Assembly: GCF_963583255.1 (NCBI RefSeq)
Contig: NC_084813.1
Span: forward strand, 3,039,001-3,103,000
Length of the DNA stretch: 64,000 nt
From: Pyrus communis
Lineage: Eukaryota; Streptophyta; Magnoliopsida; Rosales; Rosaceae
Direction of reading: 5' to 3'
Part shown: piece after piece, positions 32,534-43,249 of the stretch
Layout: every line of letters begins with the position of its first letter
Numbering within the stretch: position 1 is the first letter of the stretch
Made by a program: the position numbers and the translations under genes
The notes under the pieces: model-generated
Databases searched by the model: none
Seen by the model: only the letters and a program-made list of their open reading frames with translations
What the model was told of the DNA's origin: nothing

Positions 32534-33166
32534 TGTGGGACCATACTTTTTCTAGGTCGGAGTATGGTTGATCACAATACAGTTATATCAAAAGTCAGGT
32601 ATAGACTCACCAACTCCAGGCGAACTGTATTAGACAAAGTATCGATGCCACCATTACTCTACTATGGGGCACTAAGCTGAGTCCTAGAGACTCCGCTGGA
32701 TGACCATGCTTGTTATACAAGACACACGATCTGATTCCAATATGGACACAATCAGATCCTATAAGTCTTGGAGTTCCTACAATCTAGGAATTAGCGTTCG
32801 TTGTAGGTAATCATAACTCCTAAGAGGATGCAATATCTACTTCTAGATATCCTCCAAGATTCTCCCGGCTTAGAATGAGAATTCTATCCTAAAAAGGTCA
32901 TTCTTCCCATAGTATAAATATATTCATCTAGGATTCATCTATTGTAAAGCAATCTAAACACTTGAATTCTCTTGCCCACTACTTGAGTCTAAAATCATTC
33001 ACTAACTTGACCGTAGGAAAGCCTTTGCATGGAAACACACCCCCTCCTCCCCCTCTTCCCCCATCCCGCAGTTCTTAGGCTTACTTACAGTTGTTTACTA
33101 TTTTGCAGGTTGCTCGAGTTTATGCTCAACCACTACTCATGACAATGTGCGAATTTGATTCCAACA
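32534..33166 (+). repeat. 3' LTR of the Tat-like element, 633 bp
   Basis: TGTGGGACCATAC ... GATTCCAACA. Its first 210 bp align with 29085-29305, and its ends match those of the nested LTR 33694-39438. Confidence 0.8.
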
Positions 33167-33375
33167 ATAAGGACAAGGAAATAAAAGGTTGAATTAATAA
33201 CTAATTCTTACATTGAAACTTACAAATTCCTCTAATTAAGGAAACACCATCGCAATCAATCAAGGATTCTCCAAAAATAATTATTAGGATATTATTAAAA
33301 GGATTATTCCTCAAACATCCTTATGATATCCTAGCATCTTAAAGATACAATCCTACTAAGTCCAAGTCCTTTCAG

Positions 33376-33378
<3 letters not shown>

Positions 33379-33434
<56 letters not shown>
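33379..33434. repeat. (TA)n microsatellite
   Basis: An uninterrupted TA dinucleotide run of about 28 units between the two Tat-like remnants. Confidence 0.97.
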
Positions 33435-33438
<4 letters not shown>

Positions 33439-34880
33439 TATTTCGCCTTGCATCCAACCTAGAACTCCAAGCAAAGGTTTGTAATATAATTTGGAACGCC
33501 AGAATAAAAAATATATGATAAACAAGCAAGCAGGACTAGCTAGACTTGGCTAGCTCCGAATCGAGCAAGTAACTCAAATGTTATCTTGTTAAGTAGTTCG
33601 AATAAGCTATTCTGGGATGATTCACTCATGATCCATTGGTAACCATCCATTCTCATAGTGGGGTGCACCCGTAAAAGCATAGCTAGCGGCAATTGTGGGA
33701 CCATAATTTTCTGGGCCCATGACACAAGGCACCTCTGATGGAAAGTATGACCGAAATGCATTTAGCTTATAAACTGTAGTTTGACAGCCTTAGTGCGACA
33801 TATTTGACTTAAGCCCATTGAATATATTACTTGTCTCCCACGTAAAGATACCTTAATTCAAGTCAAATTAGGATATCTTGGGGATTAGGCAACATAATCA
33901 TGGTCCATTGAGAATTAGATATCTTATCCTCGATTCTCTCCTAAATAGTCTCCCAATTTAATCGGGATTACTCTCCTTACAAGGATTCTTGAGATCTCTA
34001 TATAATTAAAGACCTTCTCTGACTCCTTCTCTAGTTTCTTTATCTTCTCTACATGACCACTACACACTCATTTTCTCTATGCATAGTAAAGTCTCATCTT
34101 GCATATACACCGCCGCATACATGTAAACACGTCCATAGGAAACTAATCTTCTTAAGAGCAGTTCCACTGCTGCTCTTTAGACCCACACCCAAGCCAAAAA
34201 ATAGACCGGTTCCCTTCAATTTGCTCCATCCCAGCCCTTTAGGCTGGCACCCAAGCCACAGGCCGGCCTAGAATCGACAGAGGAAGGAGACGACCCATTT
34301 AACTCTAGCGTAGCGTCGGCGGGCGTTTGAATTTTTTTTGCGCTAGATGTGTGGGAAACACACGCGATTAGGCACATGTCGCCGAAAGATTCAGAGTCGA
34401 GGCTCGCATGCATAGAAGCACCCAGCGAACGGAATGGGAGGCCATGTGGCCTGTCCTGGGCCGTTGGATTTCCGATAGCTAGTTTTTCTAGACCGTTGGA
34501 TTTCCAACAGTCAAAAATTTTTAAATTTGAATTTTTATCTAGACTGTCCGATCACAGATCAACGGTCCATGTTTTCCCCCAAAAATAAAAATAAAAAAAA
34601 GGTACAATGATCAGAATTATGACCGTTGGCCATGTGTCAACTTATAGGTTGTTGGATTTGAATATTTTTCAAATCCAACGGTCCAGATTAATTAACTACA
34701 TTAAAATTTATAAAAATTATGAAAAATTGTTAAAAATTATAGAAAATTTGTTAAAAAATACAGAAAATTTTAATTTTTTTTTCCTATAAATACCTAACCC
34801 TCATCTTCCACCTTACACCACATTTCAATATTTTTACACTTTCTACATTTCAATATTTTCTACACTTTTAGAGAAAAAAA

Positions 34881-35874
34881 ATGACTTCGTGGCAGCTCAT
34901 TGAAGATGTTTTGTTGTGTGAATGTTGGGTTCACACTACTCATGACCCAATTACGGGTAATGAGATGGATAAGCGAGAAATGTGGAGTAAAATTACGAAA
35001 GTGTTTTGCGATGTACATGGAAAAAATGCCAGAAGTAGTCAAGATCATCAAGGTCGTTGGAAAAAAATCAACACATCCTTTACTTGTTGGAAAAAAAACG
35101 CCATCTCTCATGCTTCGGGTAATCTGCGTAATGGGACAAGTTTACCGGATCAGGTGACAATATTTTTATTTATTTATATGCATTCCACCCGCATCAATAT
35201 TTTAATTTATTTATTTGTGTTACACCCGCATTTTATAATACTGTCTTATCCCACATTTATAGACACTACTGGCACAAGCATTCTATAATGCGAAGAACCA
35301 CAACAACTCATTCAGCAAATGGGAATGTTGGTAAATTGTCAAAGATTGCCCCATATACAAAATTGTGGCAACCAGTCCAGAATTTGTCATGCACGACATA
35401 GGTCTACACAATTTACTAGAAGCAGACATGGCCGAACAAGAAGGAGACACATTTGAAAAGACAAACGGGACGCCTGAATAATTACCGGAGACCCAACTGA
35501 CTCGTCAGTCCTTCAGGCCTCAAGTTAAAAAGGCATCAAAGAAAAAAGGTAGTTCTTCTAAAAATGACTACCCTAAATATATGGACGAACTTGCTCGCCA
35601 AGGTGAACTGAACATGGCAAGGGAAGCAGCTAGAGATAAGGAAAAAGATGTTGTTATGGCAGCAATATTAGCAGCTACTGAAAGACGTGATGCGGCAGCT
35701 CAGAGATAAAGAGAAATAGTTAATCGAGAGAATGAGATGAATAGAGAATCACTTAATCGAGAAAATGAGATGCTTAGAGAAGAAAGGATGGCTCGAGAAA
35801 ATCGTGACACTATGAACAAGCCTCTAGTAGGACTGTCTCCGAATTCAAAATATTTTTGGACATCGGAAAAATGA
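34881..35874 (+). pseudogene. Harbinger ORF1 (Myb/SANT-like DNA-binding protein)
   Basis: Exon 1 (34881-35153) encodes 91 residues: MTSWQLIEDVLLCECWVHTT, EMWSKITKVFCDVHGKN, and SSQDHQGRWKKINTSFTCWK, a trihelix/Myb-like domain as in Harbinger ORF1 and related plant proteins. A GT...AG intron (35154-35262, 109 bp) joins in phase to exon 2, which reads TLLAQAFYNAKNHNNSFSKW, YKIVATSPEFVMHD, KYMDELARQGELNMAREAAR and a charged coiled-coil tail ending at 35874. In-frame TAA codons at 35332, 35479 and 35707 make it a pseudogene. ORF1 binds transposon ends and assists the transposase. Confidence 0.85.
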
Positions 35875-36621
35875 GACGTAGTGTGAATGAGGCGTGCAAG
35901 AGATGCGGAAACAAGTCGAGGGGGTTCTAGCTACACAAATCCTAGAAACGAAGATCCTAGCACCACATATCCTAGCTCCACAGACTTTGTATAATTTCGT
36001 ATTTATTTGTAGTACTTTATTTAATTTCTTTTTAATTTTTATGTAAGTTCGAGTTTATTTTTAGTACTTTAAAAATAGATGTAATTTTGTCTTAATTTTA
36101 TGTAATTTCTTATTTATTTTTATTAATAGATGTAATTTCTTATTTATTATTAGTACTTTGTGTAATTTCTTAATTATTATTAGTAATTTATGTAATTTCT
36201 TATTTATTTTTGTACTTTATTTAAACACATCAAATAAGATTACATAAACTCACCAAATAAACTTAAAACCACAAAAAAAAAAAAAAAAAAAAAAAAAACA
36301 CCAAATAAAGTTACATAGCCTCACCAAATAAACTTAAAGAAAAAAAAACACCAATTAAATTTACATAACCTCACCAAATAAACTTAAAAAAAAACACACA
36401 CTAAATAAAATTACATAAACTTAAAAAAATACACTTTATTCTTCAGCCACAAGCTCATTTTAATTATCTTCACCTTCTTGCAATCCCCACTAATGCTCAA
36501 TCAAGTCATTCTGGTGGGTTATGTGCCAATATGGCTCTTGCACTGAAGTGTACCGCTCAACGATCAATTTATTGTAACATCCATCACGTTCCAACGGCTC
36601 TTGTTGCACGGGATCTTCGGT

Positions 36622-37866
36622 CTAGTCATGAGCACAATAGATACATGTTGTTGAGTTGTTCATCAGATCCAGCTCGTATTCATCAACGGCATCATAATCG
36701 TACTCTTCTTCCACAATCATGTTGTGGAGAATAATACATGTCATCATGATGGATCGAAGAGCCTCGACATCAAACATTCTAGCAGCAGCCCTGATAATCG
36801 CCCAACGAGCTTGCAGAATACCAAACAAATGCTCCACATCCTTCCTACACCCCTCTTGAGATTTTACGAAGTGTTTTTCCTTTTCACTCTGTGGATGTGG
36901 CACTGTTTTGACAAACGTTGACCACCTTGGGTAAATGTCGTTTGCAAGGTAGCATGGTCCCTCATATTTATGACCATTAACCCAATATATGCATCTCGGT
37001 GATTTTCCTTGCAGTAGTTTATCGAATACTGAAGATTGGGCAAGGACATTTAAGTCATTCTGAGCTCTTGGAACACCAAAAAAAGCATGTCAAATCCATG
37101 TATCAAATGAAGCCACCGCTTCCAAAATGATACTTTTGGCTCCTTTTCTATCGCCATAAGCTCATTGCCATGCACTTGGACAGTTTTTCCAAGTCCAGTG
37201 CATGTAGTCGATGCTTTCAATCATGCCAGGGAAGCCTCGCATCTCACCCTTCCTCAGAAGCCTTCTCATGTCCCTTGGCATAGGTTTCCGGAGGTACTCA
37301 TTAGTGTAAAGGGCTTCAATTGCAGAGCAAAACCGCATCAGGGACTCCAAAACAGTTGTTTTTCCCATCTTCACAATCTCATCCACTTGATTTGTAAATG
37401 CTCCATATGCAAGCATTCGCAAGGCAGCCGTGATTTTTTGCTCAGGAAGAAGACCTAAAACATGAAAAGCATCATATTTTTGCACAAAGTATGAATCATG
37501 GTTGTAAATAGCACTCATGATTTTGTCGAACAAACTTCTTTGCATTCTAAAACAACGTCTAAAAACATGATCAAGGAATACGTTGTTAGGAATAAAATAA
37601 TCTTCCCAGAGATCTTTACCTCGTCTTTCCCTTTTTCTATCGAAGTTTGCGGTACATCTGGGTTTGGCTATCTGACTCACAACTTCCATGACACGGCGGG
37701 AATGTGGGGCCCTCTACCTTCTATGGTCATCATCTTCATCCTCCTCCATTGTGAAAGCCTCATCTCTACCTCCACCTTCATCAAGATTGACCAATTCTTC
37801 TTGTTATGCCAACAATCTTTTCTGTTTCTCCTCAAACTGTTTATACACTCTCCTTGAAGAAGACAT
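36622..37866 (-). pseudogene. Harbinger transposase (DDE_Tnp_4)
   Basis: One minus-strand frame of 414 codons from ATG at 37866 (MSSSRRVYKQFEEKQKRLLA) to 36622, interrupted by stops at 37804-37806 (TAA), 37714-37716 (TAG), 37162-37164 (TGA) and 37090-37092 (TGA). It reads FIPNNVFLDHVFRRCFRMQR, GMIESIDYMHWTWKNCPSAW (first catalytic Asp), YWVNGHKYEGPCYLAN, KDVEHLFGILQARWAIIRAA (catalytic Glu) and CIILHNMIVEEEYDYD. The second catalytic Asp, normally YLADGIYP, reads YLANDIYP, so the residue at that place is Asn. Both the stops and this change exclude activity. Confidence 0.9.
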
Positions 37867-38000
37867 TGTAAGAACTGAAGATTTGAAAACGATGAAGAAG
37901 GATTCTGAGCTAAAAAGAAGGATTGAGTTTAGTGTGAGAATAGATGTAAGGATGTAGGGTTTATATGGACAAAAAAAGAAAAGATGAGGTTCTGGATAAT

Positions 38001-38290
38001 GCCATGTGGCACTACGTGATTGGTTGAAAATCTTGGCTAAATTATTGTAAACAGGAAGTGACACGTGGCGCGTCGGGATTGGTTGAAAATCTTATTAGAA
38101 TCTATCAACAAAATAGTACGTTCGAATAATGACACGTGGCGTGACAAGATTGGTTGAAAATCTTATTGTAATCTTGGCTAAATTGTTGTAAACAGATAGT
38201 GACATGTGACTCGTCAGGATTGGTTGAAAATCTTAGTAGAAATCTATTCACAAAATAATACGTTCGGATAATGGCGCGTGGCATTAGGAG
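38001..38290. repeat. subterminal tandem repeats with CACGTG-like cores
   Basis: Five degenerate units of about 55-80 bp, each with a core like GACACGTGGC (near 38001, 38061, 38131, 38201, 38271) followed by GATTGGTTGAAAATCTTA. Located just upstream of the transposase start, inside the Harbinger element. ACGTG cores are plant bZIP/G-box sites, and CCAAT-type words (ATTGG) recur in each unit. Confidence 0.75.
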
Positions 38291-38701
38291 ATTGGTTAAA
38301 AATCCTATCCAAAATTGAAACTGTTTTATTTATTTATTCTTTTATAAAAAATTTAAAATATTTTAAATGGGTTAGGTGCCAGCGTATTTTGTAAGGGTGG
38401 AGATCGTTTGTGCCATTGCATTTTTTAAACTAGATGCCAGCGCATTTGTTTAGGGGTGGAGATGCATTTGGCCTATTACTGTTCATTGGGGTCTATCACT
38501 GTTCACAAAGTGGATTAAATGGGATGGGTGCTGGCGCATTTTTTTAGGGGTGGAATTGCTCTAAGGCCCCTTCATAGGCTACTCGTCAAGGATGGTTCAC
38601 CATGTATTGCACATCACACCATTCTTCCTTGGAACTACACCCATGGTTTGAATTGCCTTCTTGGAGATATGTAGGCAGTCTTATTTGGATTCAACCACAC
38701 T

Positions 38702-39336
38702 TGTCACATCCCGAGCTCAACTTCACCGTAGCACAATATTGTCCGCTTTGGGCCCCGACCATGCCCACACGGTTTTGATTCTGGGAACTCACACGAGAAC
38801 TTCCCAGTGGGTCACCCATCCTGGGATTGCTCTCATGCGAACTCGCTTAACTTCGGAGTTCCTACGGAATCCGAAGCCAGTGAGCTCCCAAAAAGCCTCA
38901 TGCTAGGTAAAGATGATAATATACATAAAAGACTTACAGGATCCATTCCCCTGGATGATGTGGAATGTTATAATCCACCCCCCTTGGGGGCCCGACGTCT
39001 TCGTCGAAACATCTTCGGCCAAGGATTGGCTCTGATACCAAATTGTCGCATCCCGACCCAAGCCCCCACCACATCCCAGGCTCGACTCCACCGTAGCACG
39101 ATATTGTCCGCTTTGGGCCCTGACCACACCCTCACGATTTCGTTTCTAGGAACTCACACGAGAACTTCCTAGTGGGTCACCCATCCTGGGATTGCTCTCA
39201 TGCGAACTCGCTTAACTTCGGAGTTCCTATGGAACCTGAAGCCAGTGAGCTCCCAAAAGGCCTCATGCTAAGTAAAGATGGGAATATACATATAAGGCTT
39301 ACATGATCCACTCCCTGGGCGATGTGGGATGTTACA
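38702..39336 (-). mobile_element. complete Cassandra TRIM with two LTRs
   Basis: LTRs at 38702-38972 (3' LTR, 271 bp) and 39044-39336 (5' LTR, 293 bp) flank a 71-bp internal domain with the primer-binding site GGCTCTGATACCA (39028-39040 region). Both LTRs hold the inverted 5S rRNA-like core (GGGTCACCCATCCTGGGATT, CTCGCTTAACTTCGGAGTTC). The LTRs differ at several sites and the 3' LTR edge is mutated (TTATA for TTACA). The flanks ACACT and ATTCT agree at three of five bases, so the target duplication has decayed. No coding capacity, as normal for TRIMs. Confidence 0.92.
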
Positions 39337-39438
39337 ATTCTTCCCAATTAACCCCCATTCTCCCCTTGCCAGAGATTATGGGCAATTCCGACTGGATTTC
39401 GCCTCTATCCGAGAATGTGTGTGAATTTGGTTCCAACA

Positions 39439-40070
39439 CTTGGTATTACAATAGCCACCTTGTGTGACTATCTTGGAAAATTACACAAATATCCATAATT
39501 CAATAGGGATAATCAATTGAGAAATGAATGGCCTAACGGTTACAACAGTTAATTAAGGAATAAATGGCATAACGGTTACAACAATTAATTAAGGAATGAA
39601 TGTCCAATTTATTTGATGATTCAATGAACTATTCATCACCAATTAATGGACGGACATAAATGTCTTGCAACAATTTTCTAATTGAATTAGATTTCTTAAT
39701 TGTTGAGAATTTTAATTATTAAGGATAATAAAATTCCTTGAAGTAGTGGGATCTAAAGATGGATACCAAGTTGGACTTAAATTCTAGCCCTACAAAATTC
39801 TGGCAAACCCTTGGGATACTAGGGCCGAAATATGTGGTCTAATTTTGGCCCAATGACGCTTTCCCAAAACCTAATTAACTAAATACATAATTACAGTGAG
39901 AATATTTTCATTTAAATTTTATTGTTGAATTTAAATATAAGAATGATCATGGACTAGACCAATATAATTTAGTTATATGATTGCCGCTATAATATGAGGG
40001 TATCTTTTACTGTATATTTGTTTATTTCAATTGTTATTCATACTTTTACTATATTATACACATATTTCTT
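39439..40070. other. unassigned AT-rich DNA
   Basis: No gene. Contains an imperfect direct repeat near 39515-39600 (GAATGGC.TAACGGTTACAAC twice). May include leftover gypsy leader next to the LTR end at 39438. Confidence 0.45.
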
Positions 40071-40479
40071 CAAATTTATAAATTGAATAAATTATATTTT
40101 ACCATCTCAAGTTTGAAATATATCGTAACTTCATACAACATTTACAAAACATTTCACTTTCATACCTTAAGCATTATTTTATTTCAATATAATACATCTG
40201 TTATATTTTTTCATCCATTGATCTGTTAAAAACTGACGTGTCTGCCACATTTGTGTCACGTGAAAAAAATAATAATTTTTTAATAATTAAAAAAAGAAAA
40301 ATAAAAATAAATAAAAACCTGAAAGCCCAAGAACCCATTCCCCCCGACCACCTCCCCTCCCATCCAAAAACCAACCCCATCCCACCCCCACCTTCCCCAA
40401 GCCCTTACTGCTTCGATACTCTCCTTGTTCACTACACCACTGAGCAACCTCCTACTCCTGCTTTCGATGACGGCCAGCA

Positions 40480-40543
<64 letters not shown>

Positions 40544-41755
40544 CACACACACATACACACACATACTTGTTTCAATTTTGTTATATTCAATTTTACACTC
40601 ACAAAATAAATAAATAAAATTGGGCCATCACTTCATCTTCTGCGTTCTCCCGTCGCTCGTCTCTCTACCATTTCTCTCTTCGTTCTCCAGCTTCTGGTTT
40701 CCCAGCGTCACCAGAGGCCCCCTTCGTCGTCTTCTCTGTTCTGTTGGACTCCGTAGCCACAACCCCAACAGCAATCACTTCTGCAATCATGGCTCATTGA
40801 GCTCTCGATGTACACCGACACGCCATGAAGAACGGCGTTTCCGTCTTCGTCTGCATCACCGCGGCTAGATCCGAGCCATACAAGCTTAGAGTGCACAACC
40901 AAATTCGAATTGGAAGTAGGATGATCTTAGTCGGGTTTAGGTGGCGTAAGGTGAGGGGGGTTATGGGTTGGGAGAGATCCTTGGCCATGGGTCTGTTCAT
41001 CTATGGTTGTAGGTTTGGAAAATTGAAAAGAAGCTGGGATTTGGGTAGGGTGGGTGTGGGGTGGGGTTGTGCAGACTATCGAATGTGAATCTGAGTGCCC
41101 TTCTGATGAAAACGGATCGCGAACTGGATCTGAAGAGAAAAATTCCTAAATTCCTAAAGTCCTTGATTTATGGATGGAAAAGTAGCTTGAGTTCTGAAAA
41201 AAGCCTAACAGCAACTCCAACTCACTGTTGAAGAACTTGATTTCTCATTCAAAATCAATTTTGTTTGGCCAAAAAAAAAAAAAATTCAATATTCATTTTC
41301 TTATTTAGGGAAAAGAAGTTGATTTCTCACTGTTTAATAAGTTGATTTCTCATTGTTGAAGAAATCATTGAGTTGTGATTTTGGTGGCGAAGGGAGAGAG
41401 AAGGACCAAGCGGAAAGGATGGTGAGGATGAACGACGGAGAGCACGGGAATGTAGATGAAGTTCTGCGGTTCTTTTTTTTTTTTTTTTCTTAAGTTTAAA
41501 ATAAATGATTGTTTTTAAACGAGATTTTTTTTACTTTTATCTACGTGGAACACCTATTGTGGGATCCATGATGTTCATGTGAGAAGAAAACAGAAAAATT
41601 AATAGAATTTGTAATGGACGTATGATATTAAAATAAAATAATAACTAATGTATGAAATTGAAATATTTTTAAAATATTTTATACAGTTGCAATAACATTC
41701 AAATTTAAAAAGATAAAATGTAATTTATTCTTATAAATTTAAACTATATTAAACG
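40071..41755. mobile_element. MULE-like fold-back, possibly carrying captured sequence
   Basis: The outer 180 bp on the left (40071-40260) are the inverted, diverged counterpart of the right side (41575-41755): AATAAATTATATTTTAC, TTCATAC.TTA.G.ATTATTTT and AATATAATAC words pair in order. The interior contains a GC-richer block, 40620-41100, flanked by simple repeats, with CDS-like composition on both strands but no protein I recognise. A Mutator-like origin is inferred from the long arms; a 9-bp target duplication was not found. Confidence 0.5.
40482..40563. repeat. compound microsatellite (CT)n(AT)n(AC)n
   Basis: CT x about 22, AT x about 8, then AC/ACAT units. Sits inside the MULE-like fold-back. 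Confidence 0.97.
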
Positions 41756-42017
41756 ACTCCAACGTCTCTAGGCCATTATTGGTATAGCAGTACTAGATAG
41801 GCACAGTCTTAATGCTGGATACCTTTGGCGTGGCATAAATATCTTGATGATTGTTTGAATGGGTGGGGGTAGTCTGTGAATTGTGTTCAGTTGTGATCAT
41901 TGCAAAGATCGACCTCAACCAATTCAGTCATCCCAATATTAATTGTTGAACAAAAGTGTTATTTGTATTACATTACCTTTTTAATAAAGATAAGACTTAT
42001 ATATGTTGGTAAATTTT

Positions 42018-43249
42018 AGGGGTGGGCACGAGCCAAACTTAAATTTGAAGGGACAGAATAGGACCCGGAAGCAAAGGAGACAGGCCGGGCTGAGTCGGGG
42101 ATTACATTTTCTTATATAGGAACCAGACCTTACCTGGGACAGTTCGGGCTGGGTCCACAGATCCTTGGTTTTTTTTTTTTTTTTATGAAAAAAAAAATGG
42201 AATTTGCACAGATTGCACAAATTCACCAGTGCAGCAGATTCTGCAATAGGAAACGCAGATAATGCAAGAGGAAAGATTTCGAAAAATTTCCAATTCCAAA
42301 TGCACCCACTTCCTTATAAATTCTTGAGCATAAACATCTCTGAACAAAGCAAATCAAGACTCAGTAGATCAATACTCACAACAGAAACTCAGATAATATA
42401 ATCCACAGAAAATTGAAGCGCATAGCAAAATTAACAAAGTTTAAATATTTAGCAGGTCATTAGGTATATAGGCATCACAAAAAATCCATGATAAATACGA
42501 ATAGATCTCGATATGAAAGCCCTAATACGAAGCTAAGAGTGACCTAACACATATGGAGAGATCAGTACTCTTCGGCCTTAGCATCCTCACTGGCTTCAGC
42601 AGCGGTGGATTCCACCGTTGAGCTTGCAGTCTTAGACTCCGTGGCGCCGTTTTGAGCAGCAGAAGCAACAGTGTTCCTAGACTTGATGGTGTCGAGCATG
42701 CACTTGCTAATCTCTTTGGAGTTAACCTGCAGGATCTGAATCTCGTCTTCCTCGATGAAAGGAGGGGACAACGCACTCGAGACGGCGAAGAAGAGGTGAC
42801 AAATCGAGAAGATGGGTGGTGGGGTGGCTGGGTTCTGTAAGTCTGGGTTCTTGGGATGTTAAATCGAGATTGCGAGAGAGAGGTGAAAGAAAGGTGACAA
42901 ATCGAGAAGATGGTGGTCGCCTGGGTCGTCGTGCTGTCGGGGTAGTGGAGGGAAAGGGTTGACGCACTGGAGACGACGAGAGATACTTGATCGAAAGAGT
43001 GAAAGTGACGGTTGAATTCGATAGGTTTGAGGACAAGCAAACCTAAAACCAAGGATTCAGATTGGATGGAGAGATGATCTCTTCAATCTCTTCAATCTTG
43101 CGGTTCCTATACTTCAAGAATCGGCCTGAACTGAAAATTTCAAAGGCCAGCCCCACCCCACACCATTTCTGTTTTTACAAAATAGGAACCGGCCCGAACC
43201 TTAATTACCCGCCCCGACCCGCGATTCCTGTACCCGTTTGCCCACCCCT
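42018..43249. mobile_element. hAT-like non-autonomous element with captured sequence
   Basis: Ends AGGGGTGGGCA and TGCCCACCCCT-type (left AGGGGTGGGCACGAGCC; right, complemented, AGGGGTGGGCAAACGGG), typical of plant hAT elements. Flanks GGTAAATTTT (42008-42017) and GGTAGATTTT (43250-43259) match at nine of ten, consistent with an 8-bp duplication whose exact edges are uncertain. There is no transposase; the interior holds a transcript-like segment (see next entry) and a short internal duplication around GTGACAAATCGAGAAGATGG. Confidence 0.75.
42169..42771 (-). pseudogene. captured 3' end of a polyadenylated host transcript (candidate)
   Basis: On the minus strand a frame from 42771 encodes EEDEIQILQVNSKEISKCML, DTIKSRNTVASAAQNGATES and an acidic Ala/Ser/Glu tail ending AEASEDAKAEEY (stop at 42562). 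A 370-nt AT-rich stretch like a 3' untranslated region follows, and then about 16 A residues (T run at 42169-42184). That layout, coding end plus 3' UTR plus poly(A), suggests a reverse-transcribed mRNA fragment picked up by the hAT-like element. I do not recognise the parent gene. The coding start is not certain, since upstream sequence is element-like. Confidence 0.5.

Larger units (their letters stand above)
29085..33166 (+). mobile_element. Ty3/gypsy (Tat-like) deletion derivative
   Basis: The left end is the first 220 bp of an LTR (TGTGGGACTATTATTTTC..., 29085 to about 29305), which then joins abruptly to Ty3/gypsy RNase H coding sequence. The right end is a complete LTR, 32534-33166 (TGTGGGACCATAC ... 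GATTCCAACA), preceded by a polypurine-like AGTTAGGGGCAAT. The flanks ATAAA (29080-29084) and ATAAG (33167-33171) match at four of five bases, as for a target duplication. An internal deletion removed most of the 5' LTR, gag, protease and RT. A 3' noncoding region with a tandem duplication follows RNase H, as known in Tat-lineage elements. Confidence 0.75.
34156..38561. mobile_element. full-length PIF/Harbinger transposon, inactive
   Basis: 4,406 bp with terminal inverted repeats GAGCAGTTCCAC and (right, complemented) GAGCAATTCCACC, flanked by TAA at 34153-34155 and 38562-38564, the 3-bp target duplication of the superfamily. It carries both canonical genes in convergent orientation: a Myb/SANT-like ORF1 (plus) and a DDE transposase (minus). 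Both contain several nonsense codons. An A-rich/T-rich block (36000-36420) separates them, and a subterminal tandem repeat (38001-38290) precedes the transposase. Confidence 0.93.
33694..39438 (+). mobile_element. LTR of a second Tat-like element, split by two later insertions
   Basis: Starts TGTGGGACCATAATTTTC after the same polypurine-like context (AGCTAGCGGCAAT) as the LTR at 32534, and ends GTGAATTTGGTTCCAACA at 39438. Removing the Harbinger element (34156-38561 plus one TAA) and the Cassandra element (38702-39336) leaves about 700 bp, close to the intact 633-bp LTR. About 150 bp of the 3' internal region of this element lies to the left (33540-33693). Confidence 0.75.

Noticed and set aside
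37162..37857. Plus-strand open frames of 97 and 119 codons opposite the Harbinger transposase
   Set aside because: They are antisense shadows of the transposase frame, whose motifs are unambiguous on the minus strand.
38697..39341. Clean target duplication around the complete Cassandra
   Set aside because: ACACT and ATTCT agree at only three of five bases, so I do not claim a duplication.
40238..40902. Open frames running through the CT/AT/AC microsatellite and flanking GC-rich block
   Set aside because: Translations are Ser/Leu or Ile/Tyr/Thr repeats caused by the dinucleotide runs on both strands; no conserved domain.
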